Shown: piece by piece, positions 28,267-37,596 of the stretch
Position numbering within the stretch: the stretch's first letter is position 1
Layout of the letters: the number at the start of each line of letters is the position of its first letter
Source: Oceanospirillum maris DSM 6286
GTDB lineage: Bacteria; Pseudomonadota; Gammaproteobacteria; Pseudomonadales; Halomonadaceae
DNA: 64,000 nt
Assembly (NCBI RefSeq): GCF_000422865.1
Contig: NZ_AUGW01000003.1
Location: 248,001 to 312,000 of the forward strand
Direction of reading: 5' to 3'
Made by a program: the position numbers and the translations under genes
Notes under the pieces: generated by a model
What the model was told of the DNA's origin: nothing
Seen by the model: the letters and a program-made list of their open reading frames with translations, nothing else
Databases searched by the model: none

Positions 28267-29778
28267 TCAATGGTTTTCAGTGCTTTTACACAAAGGGATA
28301 TAGTTCCCAGGGTATAGCGTCGCTAGGTTTTCTGACAAACCGGAAGCTGTTACCAAATGAGCATGGTGACGGCGCAGTTCACGGGGTTCACGGGCACCAC
28401 AGGAATGAGCAATAACGCCCACTTCTGAAATAAGATGCTGATGATAACTGGCTACTCGAACCGATTTATCTTTCGGGTTTAACCCTTCCTGCAGATCGGG
28501 GTCATGAGTTGTTACACCGGAAGGACACGTATTTTTATTACACTGCAACGCCTGAATACAACCTAAGGCAAACATAAAGCCCCGAGCGGTGACTGTAAAG
28601 TCAGCGCCTACGGCAATTGCCCAAGCCACGTCAGTCGGGTTAATTAGCTTACCCGAAGCGATGACTCGCACACGATCACGCAGATGGAACGCTTTTAGCA
28701 TATCAATCACTAAAGGCAAACTTTCCTTCAGAGATAAGCCAACACTATCCATTAATGGCATAGGAGCTGCACCCGTCCCGCCTTCCGCGCCATCAATGGT
28801 GAGAAAATCTGGAGCACTTTCTTCACCTCGATGATTAATCTCGGTAAAAAGATCGTCAAGCCAAGCGTGACTGCCAAGTACAAACTTTATTCCAACGGGT
28901 TTACCCGTAACACGGCGGACACGATCTATCATATCCAATAGATCTTGAGGGCTGTTAATATCAGGATGACGGTTAGGACTAATAGAGTCCTCTCCCGTTG
29001 GAATCCCACGAATACTGGCAATTTCAGCGGTTACTTTTTCACCGGGTAAAATACCTCCTTTGCCCGGCTTGGCACCTTGGCTAAGCTTTATTTCAAACAT
29101 GCGTACTTGTTCAATAGCAGCCATTTTTTTCAGCTTTTCATCGCTAAGCTGTCCGTGTTCGTCCCGAACACCATATTTTGCCGTACCAATTTGGGAGATA
29201 ATATCGCAACCACCAGATAGGTGATAAGGCGACAGTCCACCCTCACCTGTATTCATCCAGCAACCAGCCATTTTAGCGCCAGCAGACAAGGCCTCCACCG
29301 CAGGGCGAGACAAAGCACCATAGCTCATACCGGAAATATTGATAATAGACTTGGCATAAAATGGCTGATCAGCGTAGGGGCCGACAATTAACGGCGGAGA
29401 TTCTACAGCATCCTCTTTTAATGTGGGATACGGTGTATTCAAAAAGATAACAGCACCCGGCTTATGAATATCTCGACTGGAGCCAAAAGCAACGGTGTTA
29501 TCAACATTTTTAGCCGCACGATAGGCCCAGCTTCGCTGCGCACGGTTAAACGGTAATTCTTCTCGATCCATCGCAAAAAAGTATTGGCGAAAAAACTCAC
29601 CAAGATATTCAAAGAAATAACGAAAGCGGCCCAACACAGGAAAATTACGACGTATCGTATGCTGAGTCTGATGCTTATCAACGTAATACATAATCCCTAC
29701 AGTAATAGCCCCTGCTAACAGCAATAGACCTAAACCGACAACCACAATATCTAAAATCAAAAGTGCGAACTGATCCAT
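28267..29778 (-). CDS. FMN-binding glutamate synthase family protein
   Basis: 503-aa membrane-tethered protein related to the FMN/Fe-S synthase domain of glutamate synthase but lacking the glutaminase domain. An N-terminal membrane segment (about 5-30, LDIVVVGLGLLLLAGAITVGI) is followed by the TIM barrel: NISGMSYGALS, NTGEGGLSPYH, KPGKGGILPG, TIDGAEGGTGAAP, IASGKLINP and the three-Cys Fe-S segment CIQALQCNKNTCPSG. GGAG precedes ATG 29778. Its electron donor and amino acceptor are unknown; no gltD is adjacent. Confidence 0.88.
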   Translation of the reverse strand: MDQFALLILDIVVVGLGLLLLAGAITVGIMYYVDKHQTQHTIRRNFPVLGRFRYFFEYLGEFFRQYFFAMDREELPFNRAQRSWAYRAAKNVDNTVAFGSSRDIHKPGAVIFLNTPYPTLKEDAVESPPLIVGPYADQPFYAKSIINISGMSYGALSRPAVEALSAGAKMAGCWMNTGEGGLSPYHLSGGCDIISQIGTAKYGVRDEHGQLSDEKLKKMAAIEQVRMFEIKLSQGAKPGKGGILPGEKVTAEIASIRGIPTGEDSISPNRHPDINSPQDLLDMIDRVRRVTGKPVGIKFVLGSHAWLDDLFTEINHRGEESAPDFLTIDGAEGGTGAAPMPLMDSVGLSLKESLPLVIDMLKAFHLRDRVRVIASGKLINPTDVAWAIAVGADFTVTARGFMFALGCIQALQCNKNTCPSGVTTHDPDLQEGLNPKDKSVRVASYHQHLISEVGVIAHSCGAREPRELRRHHAHLVTASGLSENLATLYPGNYIPLCKSTENH

Positions 29779-29922
29779 GGGAACTCCTTTATTCCTGATC
29801 TTCTGATTATACCTTATTTTTAGCTTCGCCTCCGCTCTAAGAGTGGGAGTTTATGCACCCTATTACTAAATCATGGGGACATGTTTCCGGTGTTTTAATA
29901 GCTTACTTTAATAACAAAGCTA

Positions 29923-29951
29923 TTGATAATCCTTCTCATTTATATTCTAAT
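29923..29951 (+). promoter_or_regulatory. promoter of the imelysin cluster with Fur-like box
   Basis: TTGATA (29923-29928), 17-bp spacer, TCTAAT (29946-29951): one mismatch in each hexamer. A Fur-like 7-1-7 repeat TGATAAT-C-CTTCTCA (29924-29938) overlaps the -35 and spacer, with two mismatches in the second half relative to TGATAATNATTATCA. This suggests iron repression. The transcript would start near 29958. Confidence 0.6.
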
Positions 29952-30014
29952 AAGAGCAACTCAAACTTATTTCTTACAAGTTATAGTTATTTCTCACAAG
30001 CTATAGGATCTCAC

Positions 30015-31292
30015 ATGAAAAAAAGAACTCTGACACTGGCTATCGCCCTCGCCGCCGGTATCTCTGGCTGCAGCTTAATGCCTAGCGCCCAAGACAACAC
30101 AACGGCTGAGCAAAAGGTTGTCAAAACCTATACCGATATCGCCTACGCAACCTTTGATGATGCTTACATTACAGCGCTTGAACTGCAAAAGTCAGTTGAT
30201 CTTTTCCTAGCGAATCCTAGTGCTGAGGGTCTTGAACAGCTTAAATCTCAGTGGAAAATAGCCCGCGCACCTTACCAGCAAAGTGAAGTTTTCCGTTTCG
30301 GCAACGCCATTGTTGATGACTGGGAAGGTCAACTCAATGCTTGGCCGCTGGATGAAGGCCTCATCGACTATGTTGATGGCAGTTATTATCAGCATGAACT
30401 GGGTAACCCAGGTGCAGAGCTGAATATTATTGCCAACAGCAAGGTTCAAGTGGGTTCTGAAACCGTTAGCTTTGCTGAAATCACCCCAGAGAAACTGGCC
30501 AATATTAATGAGCTGGGTGGTTCAGAGGCAAATGTTGCAACAGGCTACCATGCCATTGAGTTTCTACTTTGGGGCCAAGATCTAAACGGCACCCGTTCTG
30601 GTGCAGGTGAACGCCCTTACACGGATTACGTTCAAGGCGGTGATTGCACTGGCGGCAACTGTGATCGTCGTGGCATGTACCTAAAAGCAGCCGCAGACCT
30701 ACTTGTTGCCGATCTAGACTGGATGCGTAACCAGTGGGCTGCAGGCCAATCAGATAACTATCGCGCAACTCTTCTGGCGGAATCAGCGGAGCAGGGATTG
30801 CGTAAAATGCTCTACGGTATGGGCAGCCTTTCTTTGGGTGAGCTTGCTGGGGAGCGCATTAAAGTATCCATGGAAGCCAACTCAACAGAAGATGAGCATG
30901 ACTGCTTCTCTGATAATACGCATTACTCTCACTATTACGATGCTAAAGGCATTCAGAACATCTACCTGGGTGAGTACACGCGAATTGATGGTTCTAAAGT
31001 CAACGGCACAAGCTTAAGTGATCTTGTCAAAGCAAAAAATGCAACGCTGGACAGCAATGTGCGCCAGCAATTTGCCACGACAGATAAAACCCTACAAGAG
31101 CTGGTTGATTTAGCAGAAGGCCCACAGCAGATCAAATTCGATATGCTGATCGCCCCAGGCAACAAACAAGGCGTGGATCTACTAACACGCTCAATAGGTA
31201 CGCTGGTAGAGCAAACTCGATATATCGAGCAAGTGGCAGCAACACTTAAAGTTGATGCACTTAACCCTGACACAGCTGACCATGAGTTTTAA
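30015..31292 (+). CDS. imelysin family lipoprotein (iron-regulated peptidase M75-like)
   Basis: 425 aa. The true start is ATG 30015 (MKKRTLTLAIALAAGISGCS), with AGGA seven bases upstream; the longer frame to 29853 crosses the promoter. The lipobox ISGC predicts a lipoprotein. The body is imelysin/IrpA/ICMP-like: WKIARAPYQQSEVFRFGN, a GYHAIEFLLWG motif (the GxHxxE signature), and HYSHYYDAKGIQNIYLGEY. The family is periplasmic and linked to iron acquisition; proteolysis is not established. It is first in a four-gene cluster that includes a di-haem protein, a second imelysin and DUF1513, an arrangement also found in Pseudomonas. Confidence 0.9.
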   Translation: MKKRTLTLAIALAAGISGCSLMPSAQDNTTAEQKVVKTYTDIAYATFDDAYITALELQKSVDLFLANPSAEGLEQLKSQWKIARAPYQQSEVFRFGNAIVDDWEGQLNAWPLDEGLIDYVDGSYYQHELGNPGAELNIIANSKVQVGSETVSFAEITPEKLANINELGGSEANVATGYHAIEFLLWGQDLNGTRSGAGERPYTDYVQGGDCTGGNCDRRGMYLKAAADLLVADLDWMRNQWAAGQSDNYRATLLAESAEQGLRKMLYGMGSLSLGELAGERIKVSMEANSTEDEHDCFSDNTHYSHYYDAKGIQNIYLGEYTRIDGSKVNGTSLSDLVKAKNATLDSNVRQQFATTDKTLQELVDLAEGPQQIKFDMLIAPGNKQGVDLLTRSIGTLVEQTRYIEQVAATLKVDALNPDTADHEF

Positions 31293-31322
31293 TTTATGAT
31301 TTAGGGCTAGAAACCCAGCATT

Positions 31323-31345
31323 AACGGCCCTTAGGGGTCGTTTTT
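31323..31345 (+). terminator. terminator/attenuator between imelysin and di-haem genes
   Basis: Stem AACGGCCC/GGGTCGTT (one G-U pair) with a TTAG loop, followed by TTT. It lies between genes 1 and 2 of the cluster, so it probably reduces rather than ends transcription. Confidence 0.65.
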
Positions 31346-31367
31346 GCGTTATAGAGACCGGAAAAAG

Positions 31368-32840
31368 ATGATGCAGATCAAGAAATCAGACCTGTCACAA
31401 GCAGGCACAGCTCAGACAAAAACCTTAAAAAAATCTTTCGTTATGGCAACGCTCTTGGCAAGCGCAGCACTAACACTGAGCAACCCTTTATACGCCGACC
31501 CAAACCCTAGGCTAGGTGGTAAAACCAGCGTTATTCAAAGTGATCGCAATGCTTACTCAAGACCTGCGGCTAACTTATCACCGTTACGCCAGCTTGATTT
31601 CAAAGTGGGTAATAGTTTTTTCAAAGCGCCTTGGGTGATGGCTCCATCAAGCACCATTGCACGAGACGGCTTAGGGCCGTTGATGAACACAAATGCCTGT
31701 CAAAATTGCCACTTAAAAGATGGCCGTGGCCATGTACCGGATTACAACCCAGAACGTGCAGCCCTAACCAATCCCGCTGTTAGTCTATTCTTACGTATCA
31801 GTCGTCCTGCAAAAACCGAAGCGGAACATCAGCAACAAGCAAAGTTTGGCCCTCTGCCTGATCCCGTTTATGGCGACCAACTACAGAACCTAGCGACCAC
31901 CCGCATCACACCAGAAGGTGAGATGCAGCTTAAATACACCGACAGAACCATGACCTACCCCGACGGCTCTCAAGCAGAGCTTCGCGTACCTCATTACAAA
32001 ATGATCAATGCCGCTTATGGCGCACCCGTTGAAGGCTTACAAACCTCGCCGCGTATCGCCCCAGTAATGATCGGCCTTGGTTTGTTAGAGATGATTCCAG
32101 AAGCCGATATTCTGGCCCAAGCAGACCCAGATGATAACAACCAGGATGGCATCTCCGGTAAACCCAATTACGTCTGGAACATTGAACAACAAGCAACGAC
32201 TTTGGGTCGTTTTGGCTGGAAAGCAGGACAGCCCAGTCTAAAACAGCAAAACTCTGGCGCTTTTGCTGGTGACATGGGGTTAACAACATCCCTGCATACC
32301 CAAACGGACTGTCGTAGTGCTCAGCCCTGCTCAGAAAGTGCCTCCGGTGGCACGCCAGAAGTCTCTGAAAAAACCCTTAACCATGTAACCTTTTACACCC
32401 GTCACTTAGCCGTACCGGTTCAGCGCAACCATCGCTCACCAGAGGTCAAAGCGGGCTATCAGCTGTTTAATCAATCAGGCTGTAACCAATGCCATATTGA
32501 GAACTGGAAAACAGGCCGTGCCGCCGACCGTCCAGAGCTATCCAACCAAGCTATTCGCCCCTTTACCGACCTGCTACTGCACGACATGGGCCCAGGTTTG
32601 GCGGATAATCGCCCAGAATATCTAGCCAATGGCCAAGAATGGCGTACAGCACCGCTATGGGGTGTTAGTTTAAATAAAGTAGTTACAGGGCAAGAAAATT
32701 ATCTGCATGATGGCCGTGCAAGAACACTAGAAGAAGCGATATTATGGCACGATGGTGAAGCCGCCACAGCGCGTAGCCATTTTATGAATCTTCCATCAGA
32801 CCAGCGCCAACAACTGATTCAGTTTCTGGAGTCACTCTAA
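31368..32840 (+). CDS. di-haem oxidoreductase (DUF1111 family)
   Basis: About 490 aa; a periplasmic c-type cytochrome-like protein. An N-terminal export segment (FVMATLLASAALTLSNPLYA) is followed by two CxxCH haem sites, CQNCH and CNQCH, and motifs typical of the di-haem 'thiol oxidoreductase' family: GLGPLMNTNACQNCHLKDGRG, GLGLLEMIPE, GRFGWKAGQP, LLHDMGPGLAD and YLHDGRARTLEEAILWHDGEA. The start is ATG 31368 or 31371; the longest frame begins at a TTG with no ribosome site. The stop abuts the next ATG, so translation is coupled to the second imelysin. Probably handles iron redox in the uptake system (inference). Confidence 0.88.
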   Translation: MMQIKKSDLSQAGTAQTKTLKKSFVMATLLASAALTLSNPLYADPNPRLGGKTSVIQSDRNAYSRPAANLSPLRQLDFKVGNSFFKAPWVMAPSSTIARDGLGPLMNTNACQNCHLKDGRGHVPDYNPERAALTNPAVSLFLRISRPAKTEAEHQQQAKFGPLPDPVYGDQLQNLATTRITPEGEMQLKYTDRTMTYPDGSQAELRVPHYKMINAAYGAPVEGLQTSPRIAPVMIGLGLLEMIPEADILAQADPDDNNQDGISGKPNYVWNIEQQATTLGRFGWKAGQPSLKQQNSGAFAGDMGLTTSLHTQTDCRSAQPCSESASGGTPEVSEKTLNHVTFYTRHLAVPVQRNHRSPEVKAGYQLFNQSGCNQCHIENWKTGRAADRPELSNQAIRPFTDLLLHDMGPGLADNRPEYLANGQEWRTAPLWGVSLNKVVTGQENYLHDGRARTLEEAILWHDGEAATARSHFMNLPSDQRQQLIQFLESL

Positions 32841-34031
32841 ATGTTTCACCGTTTTATATTACGTAAACCATTCCTGCGCCTATCGACTCTGGCAGCAACC
32901 TGCCTAGGGGTTAGTTTAGGCTACAGCTCAGCGCTACAGGCGAATCAGGGCAGCACACCGCAAGCTAAACCATCATTTAATTACGATGCGTATACCCGCT
33001 CAGTAGAGCAGGTGCAACTTCAAGAGATGAAGGCCTTAATTCAAGACAGTAAAGCCTTAAATACACTAACCACCGCAGCATGTCATGCCGAGGCTCGGGC
33101 TAATCATGAGCCATTAAGCCAATGGCCCGCGTTACCATCATTGCAAAAAAAATGGTTAGACACGACAGAGCAATGGCAGCGTTTGCAGGTATTTCCTCTA
33201 GGGCCAAATAACGATGTTACGGTGCGCCTCAACATCAGCTTTTGGCCTGATAAGAAAAACCTCGTAGAACGTAAGGCCCGAGGTTTACTGCAACAAGGGG
33301 AGTCAGCCGAGTTAAAACAAGGAGGTATTGCCCTTCAAGGCTTAACCGCCAGTGAATATCTCTTGTTTGATCCTAAGCACCTTAAAACATCCACACCATC
33401 CGCCACCTGCCACTTGCTGACTCAAATCACACATCAAAGTGAAGAGAACGCCAACGCCCTTTTAACACGCTGGAAAAAAAGTGACTTTTTAGTGGATTGG
33501 CATGATGCGGCCCTTGGTAACGAAACCTTTGCCAGCACCACTCAAGCGACAGGTTATTTGCTATCTAGCTTAGCGGAGACCTTAGAGTCCATCGCTAAAA
33601 ATAAGATCTACAAGCCTTTTCGCCTTAACGACGAAAAAGCCTTACCTAACCCTTATCTGGCCGAAAACTGGCGCAGCAATCAAAGCCTACAGAATTTAGT
33701 CACCAATTTTGATCAAATCAGCCACTATTATCTAGGCTTAACGGTCTCTCAACCTTCAGAGAAAAAAACCGTTACGGTAAATGGCCCAGACCAGCTCTTG
33801 CGTCACCTAGGCTTCGCTGAAGAGGCCGATGCGATTGTGGCGCAGCTCGATAATAGTCAGCAGACACTTAACCAACTGGTTGTTCTCGGCTCAAGTGCTT
33901 ACCTATCACAAGAAGGCAAAACTCTTGCTAACCAGTTACACCAGAATATCAAGCAATTAGAGCAAGCACTAAGAAAGCCGCTCCCACATTTCAATCTAAC
34001 CCAGCGCTTTAATTCTGCTGATGGTGACTAG
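32841..34031 (+). CDS. second imelysin family protein
   Basis: 396 aa with an N-terminal export segment (LSTLAATCLGVSLGYSSALQA). It is recognisably of the imelysin/EfeO-like helical family: LQKKWLDTTEQWQRLQVFPLGPNND, ALQGLTASEYLLFDP (the GxxxxE segment) and AALGNETFASTTQATGYLLSSLAETLESI. It begins directly after the di-haem gene stop and overlaps or abuts the next gene. It is divergent from the first imelysin and lacks a lipobox, so it is predicted to be soluble and periplasmic. Probable partner in an EfeO-like iron system. Confidence 0.83.
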   Translation: MFHRFILRKPFLRLSTLAATCLGVSLGYSSALQANQGSTPQAKPSFNYDAYTRSVEQVQLQEMKALIQDSKALNTLTTAACHAEARANHEPLSQWPALPSLQKKWLDTTEQWQRLQVFPLGPNNDVTVRLNISFWPDKKNLVERKARGLLQQGESAELKQGGIALQGLTASEYLLFDPKHLKTSTPSATCHLLTQITHQSEENANALLTRWKKSDFLVDWHDAALGNETFASTTQATGYLLSSLAETLESIAKNKIYKPFRLNDEKALPNPYLAENWRSNQSLQNLVTNFDQISHYYLGLTVSQPSEKKTVTVNGPDQLLRHLGFAEEADAIVAQLDNSQQTLNQLVVLGSSAYLSQEGKTLANQLHQNIKQLEQALRKPLPHFNLTQRFNSADGD

Positions 34032-34032
34032 C

Positions 34033-35205
34033 ATGAAGTCGTCTCACCGTAATAGCCATGCACCAAATATCGATCGGCGACGCTTGTTGCAAGGTTTAGG
34101 CTCTAGCTTACTGATGGGAACTATGGCACCGGCGTGGGCAACGCAAGCTTTAGTCGTCCCACCGCAAGCCGCTAAAAACGAAGGACTGCACCTTGCCAGC
34201 AGCATAAAAAATGATGCCAATGGCTATCAGTTACTCCGCTTTACAGGCTCTGAGCCAAAAACACAAACCAGCGGCTGGCGCGGGCATCAAGCCGTTGCCT
34301 CCTCTAATGGTCGTTTTTTAGTCTCTGTCGCCCGTAGGCCAGATACGCAACTGTTAATAGAAGACCTCAAAGCCGGTAGTCATTATTTTGTGGATGCCGA
34401 TGATGAGCGGCATTTTTATGGTCACGGCCTTTTTACACCGGATAATCGCTGGTTTTATGCACCAGAGAATGACTACGAAAATGTACGCGGTGTTATCGGC
34501 AAATACGATGTACAAAACCACTTTAAGAAGGTCTCAGAATGGGACAGCCAAGGCGTTGGCCCTCACCAAATTGCCTTCTTACCGCAACAGGGAGAGGAAA
34601 AGCACCCTGTGATGGTTGTTGCTAATGGCGGGATTGAAACCCACCCTGATTATCCTCGTATCAAGCTCAACCCTGAAACCATGCAGCCTAATATCAGCTA
34701 TCTGGACAGTAACGGCCAGCTGTTGGATCAGGTTGAGCCACCCCACCATCAACTGTCATTACGCCATCTGGATATCTCATCAGACGGTCAGGTCTGGACT
34801 GGGGCGCAATACCAAGGGGAAATATTTGAAAGCCCCAACTTGGTATACAGCCATCGCCTAGGGGAAAACAGCTTAACAGCGGTGAAAGCGGACGATACCT
34901 TATGGCCGCAGCTAAAAGGCTATATCGCCAGCGTTAGCTGTCACCCAAATCACGATACGGTTTGCATTACCGCCCCAAGAGATAATCTTATTACCTTTTG
35001 GCGGCGTTCTACAGGGCAGCTTATTGCCCAGCAAACCTTGGCAGATTGTGCGGGAGTTTGCGCCCACCCCAGTCTACCGTTATTTTATGTGAGTAGCGGC
35101 TCTGGCGATTTGGCTGCGTTTAATGCCCAGTCAGGGGAAAAACATTGGCAGCAGCACTTTGCCGGTATCCACTGGGATAATCATTTAACGTGGACAGTCT
35201 CTTGA
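34033..35205 (+). CDS. DUF1513 exported protein, Tat substrate
   Basis: About 390 aa. The N-terminus NIDRRRLLQGLGSSLLMG carries a twin-arginine signal, so it is exported folded. The rest is a beta-propeller-like DUF1513 domain: GWRGHQAVASSNGRFLVSVARRP, RHFYGHGLFTPDNRWFYAPENDY, GVGPHQIAFLP, HPNHDTVCITAPRDN. ATG 34033 follows GGTGA; an in-frame ATG at 34021 overlaps the upstream gene. It is last in the iron-linked cluster. The TGA stop lies inside an IS200/IS605-type end sequence, so the original C-terminus may have been slightly altered. Confidence 0.85.
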   Translation: MKSSHRNSHAPNIDRRRLLQGLGSSLLMGTMAPAWATQALVVPPQAAKNEGLHLASSIKNDANGYQLLRFTGSEPKTQTSGWRGHQAVASSNGRFLVSVARRPDTQLLIEDLKAGSHYFVDADDERHFYGHGLFTPDNRWFYAPENDYENVRGVIGKYDVQNHFKKVSEWDSQGVGPHQIAFLPQQGEEKHPVMVVANGGIETHPDYPRIKLNPETMQPNISYLDSNGQLLDQVEPPHHQLSLRHLDISSDGQVWTGAQYQGEIFESPNLVYSHRLGENSLTAVKADDTLWPQLKGYIASVSCHPNHDTVCITAPRDNLITFWRRSTGQLIAQQTLADCAGVCAHPSLPLFYVSSGSGDLAAFNAQSGEKHWQQHFAGIHWDNHLTWTVS

Positions 35206-35239
35206 CATCCTCCCCGTCCTAAAGGGCGGGGATTCCTAC
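35201..35239 (-). mobile_element. IS200/IS605-type right-end relic with subterminal hairpin
   Basis: CTTGACATCCTCCCCGTCC, a TAAA loop and GGGCGGGGATTCCTAC. The stem CCCCGTCC/GGGCGGGG is 8 bp with one G-U. Read on the minus strand it ends GGGGAGGATGTCAA, the common right end following tnpB/orfB in IS200/IS605 elements, whose right cleavage site is often TCAA. No transposase gene is present, so this is a solo end or a very short derivative extending at most toward about 35350. Confidence 0.6.
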
Positions 35240-35380
35240 AGCTAGACGGCCATGCCCGACCTCCGGTTATTACTCTCCGTGTTTTACTAGTGAATAACCT
35301 GACCTATACCTCTATACTGTTGCCCTAAAAACATCTCTCTATCACATCCAGTAACCCATAAAATATCAAGTGAGCCCAAT

Positions 35381-35587
35381 ATGACCCGCGCAAAGAAAAC
35401 CCGCTCGCTGAAAGGCAAAGCCAATATTCGCACCGGTAAAAAAGAAGATTTTAAAAAGTGGCGTGAAGAGCAAGCATTGACAGGCAGCAGCCCAAAAACA
35501 GCAACTCAAAAGAAAAAAGCAAAGCAACGCAAAGAGCAAGCGGCTAAAAAACTGGCTCGAACCGGTGTAAAAAAAGCAGAAAGCTAA
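35381..35587 (+). CDS. small highly basic protein of unknown function
   Basis: 68 aa, very Lys/Arg-rich (TRAKKTRSLKGK at the start, KKKAKQRKEQAAKK near the end), with no cysteine, signal or membrane segment. A GTGAG precedes the ATG. The composition suggests RNA, ribosome or nucleoid contact, but I do not recognise a family. It lies between the IS-end relic and xthA, 86 bp ahead of the latter. Confidence 0.65.
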   Translation: MTRAKKTRSLKGKANIRTGKKEDFKKWREEQALTGSSPKTATQKKKAKQRKEQAAKKLARTGVKKAES

Positions 35588-35673
35588 GCAAAGAAGCTAA
35601 GTAAGGAACTAAGCGAAAAAGGCTCAGCAGCCGCTTATTTTTCAATTTTAAACTTAAGCATAGGATACCCACG

Positions 35674-36489
35674 GTGAAAATCGTCAGCTTCAATATCAAC
35701 GGCCTAAGAGCGCGCTTGCATCAAATTCAGGCAGTGATCGACCAGCTACAACCGGATGTTATCGGCCTTCAAGAGATTAAGGTACATGACGATGCCTTTC
35801 CTTTAGCCGATATTGAAGCCACAGGCTACCATGTTGAGTTTTTCGGCCAGAAAAGCCATTACGGTGTTGCGTTGATGTCCAAGAAGAAGCCGTTGTCTGT
35901 ACAGAAAGGCTTTCCCAGTGATAAAGACGATGCTCAACGCCGTATGATCACAGCCGATTATGAAGCTGCCGACGGCTCTATCGTGACCGTCATGAACGGT
36001 TACTTCCCGCAAGGTGAAAATATTAGCCATGAAATAAAATATCCCGCTAAACGTAAGTTTTATGCAGACTTGCAAAACATGCTGGAAGGCCAATACAGCA
36101 ATGATCAACAGATCGTTGTGATGGGGGATTTTAATATTTCCTCCACCGACCTTGATATCGGTATTGGCGAACAAAACGCCAAACGCTGGCTGCGTACGGG
36201 TAAAACCAGCTTTCAGCCGGAAGAGCGGGAATGGTTTAATCGCTTGCTTAGCTGGGGATTAGTCGATAGTTATCGGGTACAAAACCCCGAAGAAAACAAC
36301 ACCTTTAGTTGGTTTGATTATCGCAGCAAAGGGTTTAATGATGAGCCTAAGCGCGGCCTTCGTATCGACACCTTACTGGTGACAGAAAACCTAATGGCGA
36401 AATGTAACGCAACGGGCATTGATTACGATATCCGCGCAATGGAAAAACCATCGGATCACTGTCCTGTTTGGGGCGAGTTTACGCTCTAA
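35674..36489 (+). CDS. xthA: exodeoxyribonuclease III
   Basis: AP endonuclease and 3'-5' exonuclease of base-excision repair, 271 aa (E. coli 268). Catalytic positions are visible: N7 ([10 protein letters not shown]), E34 (GLQEIKV), [14 protein letters not shown] (Asp/Asn), LRIDTLLV and the final SDHCPVW with the catalytic His. The start is GTG 35674, with AGGA nine bases upstream. It is followed by a strong bidirectional terminator and convergent etfBA. Confidence 0.96.
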   Translation: MKIVSFNINGLRARLHQIQAVIDQLQPDVIGLQEIKVHDDAFPLADIEATGYHVEFFGQKSHYGVALMSKKKPLSVQKGFPSDKDDAQRRMITADYEAADGSIVTVMNGYFPQGENISHEIKYPAKRKFYADLQNMLEGQYSNDQQIVVMGDFNISSTDLDIGIGEQNAKRWLRTGKTSFQPEEREWFNRLLSWGLVDSYRVQNPEENNTFSWFDYRSKGFNDEPKRGLRIDTLLVTENLMAKCNATGIDYDIRAMEKPSDHCPVWGEFTL

Positions 36490-36528
36490 CAGCATCTTTA
36501 TGCTCTAAACAGATCAACCCGTTAGAAT

Positions 36529-36566
36529 AAAAAATGCCCCACAGGTAAGACCTGTGAGGCATTTTT
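36529..36566. terminator. bidirectional terminator between xthA and etfA
   Basis: Stem AAAATGCC-CACAGG/CCTGTG-GGCATTTT with A and T runs on both sides, in a convergent gap. Confidence 0.85.
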
Positions 36567-36667
36567 ACGTTCTGGCTGTCCGCAAAGATGAAGAACAGCC
36601 TGCGATTGAACGCTTTTCAGCTATTTGGAAACTAAAGCCCAATCTAGTTTATCACCAGAATAAGAAC

Positions 36668-37594
36668 TTACAGCTTACCTTCTAGCTCAGGCAGTGCGCT
36701 GAACAGATCAGCAACTAGACCGTAATCAGCTACCTGGAAGATCGGCGCTTCTTCATCTTTATTGATGGCAACGATCACTTTTGAATCTTTCATGCCAGCC
36801 AAGTGCTGGATCGCACCAGAGATACCAACCGCAATATACAGATCAGGCGCTACAATCTTACCTGTTTGACCAACCTGCATATCGTTAGGAACAAAGCCCG
36901 CATCAACCGCTGCACGGGATGCACCAACAGCAGCACCCAGCTTATCAGCAACTTTGTTCAACAGTTCAAAGTTCTCACCATTGCCCATACCGCGACCACC
37001 GGAGATAACGACTTTAGCGGCCGTTAATTCAGGACGATCCGACTTAGCAAGCTCTGCGCTAACAAAAGCAGATTTCTCAGCATTCTGGGTATTATCCAGC
37101 GCTTCAATCGCCGCAGAACCATCAGCAGCAACAGCATCAAAGCCTGTGCCACGAACAGTGATTACTTTGATCGCATCATCAGACTGAACCGTTGCAATCG
37201 CGTTACCTGCGTAGATAGGACGCTTAAAGGTATCAGCAGACTCTACTGTGATGATGTCAGAGATCTGAGCCACATCCAGTAGCGCTGCAACACGCGGCAT
37301 AATATTTTTGCCGTTAGACGTTGCTGGTGCAAGAATATGCGTAAAATCTTTACCAAGGTCAGCAACCAGCAGAGATACGTTTTCAGCCAGCAGGTGCTCA
37401 TAAGCAACGTTGTCAGCGACAACAACTTTGGATACACCATTCAGTTTTGCAGCTTCTTCTGCCGCTGTACCACAGTTGCTACCGGCAACCAGAACAGTAA
37501 TATCACCACCAATTTGCTGTGCAGCAGTAACAGTGTTTGCCGTTGCGCCAAACAAAGCAGCATTATTATGGTCAGCTAGGACTAAGATACTCAT
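36668..37594 (-). CDS. etfA: electron transfer flavoprotein alpha subunit
   Basis: FAD-binding alpha subunit of ETF, which takes electrons from acyl-CoA dehydrogenases and passes them to ETF-quinone oxidoreductase. 308 aa. The C-terminal FAD domain shows [60 protein letters not shown] and [12 protein letters not shown]. It begins two bases after etfB, with AAGGTGA as ribosome site, so the subunits are co-translated. Confidence 0.97.
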   Translation of the reverse strand: MSILVLADHNNAALFGATANTVTAAQQIGGDITVLVAGSNCGTAAEEAAKLNGVSKVVVADNVAYEHLLAENVSLLVADLGKDFTHILAPATSNGKNIMPRVAALLDVAQISDIITVESADTFKRPIYAGNAIATVQSDDAIKVITVRGTGFDAVAADGSAAIEALDNTQNAEKSAFVSAELAKSDRPELTAAKVVISGGRGMGNGENFELLNKVADKLGAAVGASRAAVDAGFVPNDMQVGQTGKIVAPDLYIAVGISGAIQHLAGMKDSKVIVAINKDEEAPIFQVADYGLVADLFSALPELEGKL

Positions 37595-37596
37595 GA

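Noticed and set aside
35201-35239. Hairpin considered as an ordinary terminator of the iron cluster
   Set aside because: No U-run follows on either strand, and the flanks match transposon-end sequence; a terminating role is not excluded but is not the best reading.
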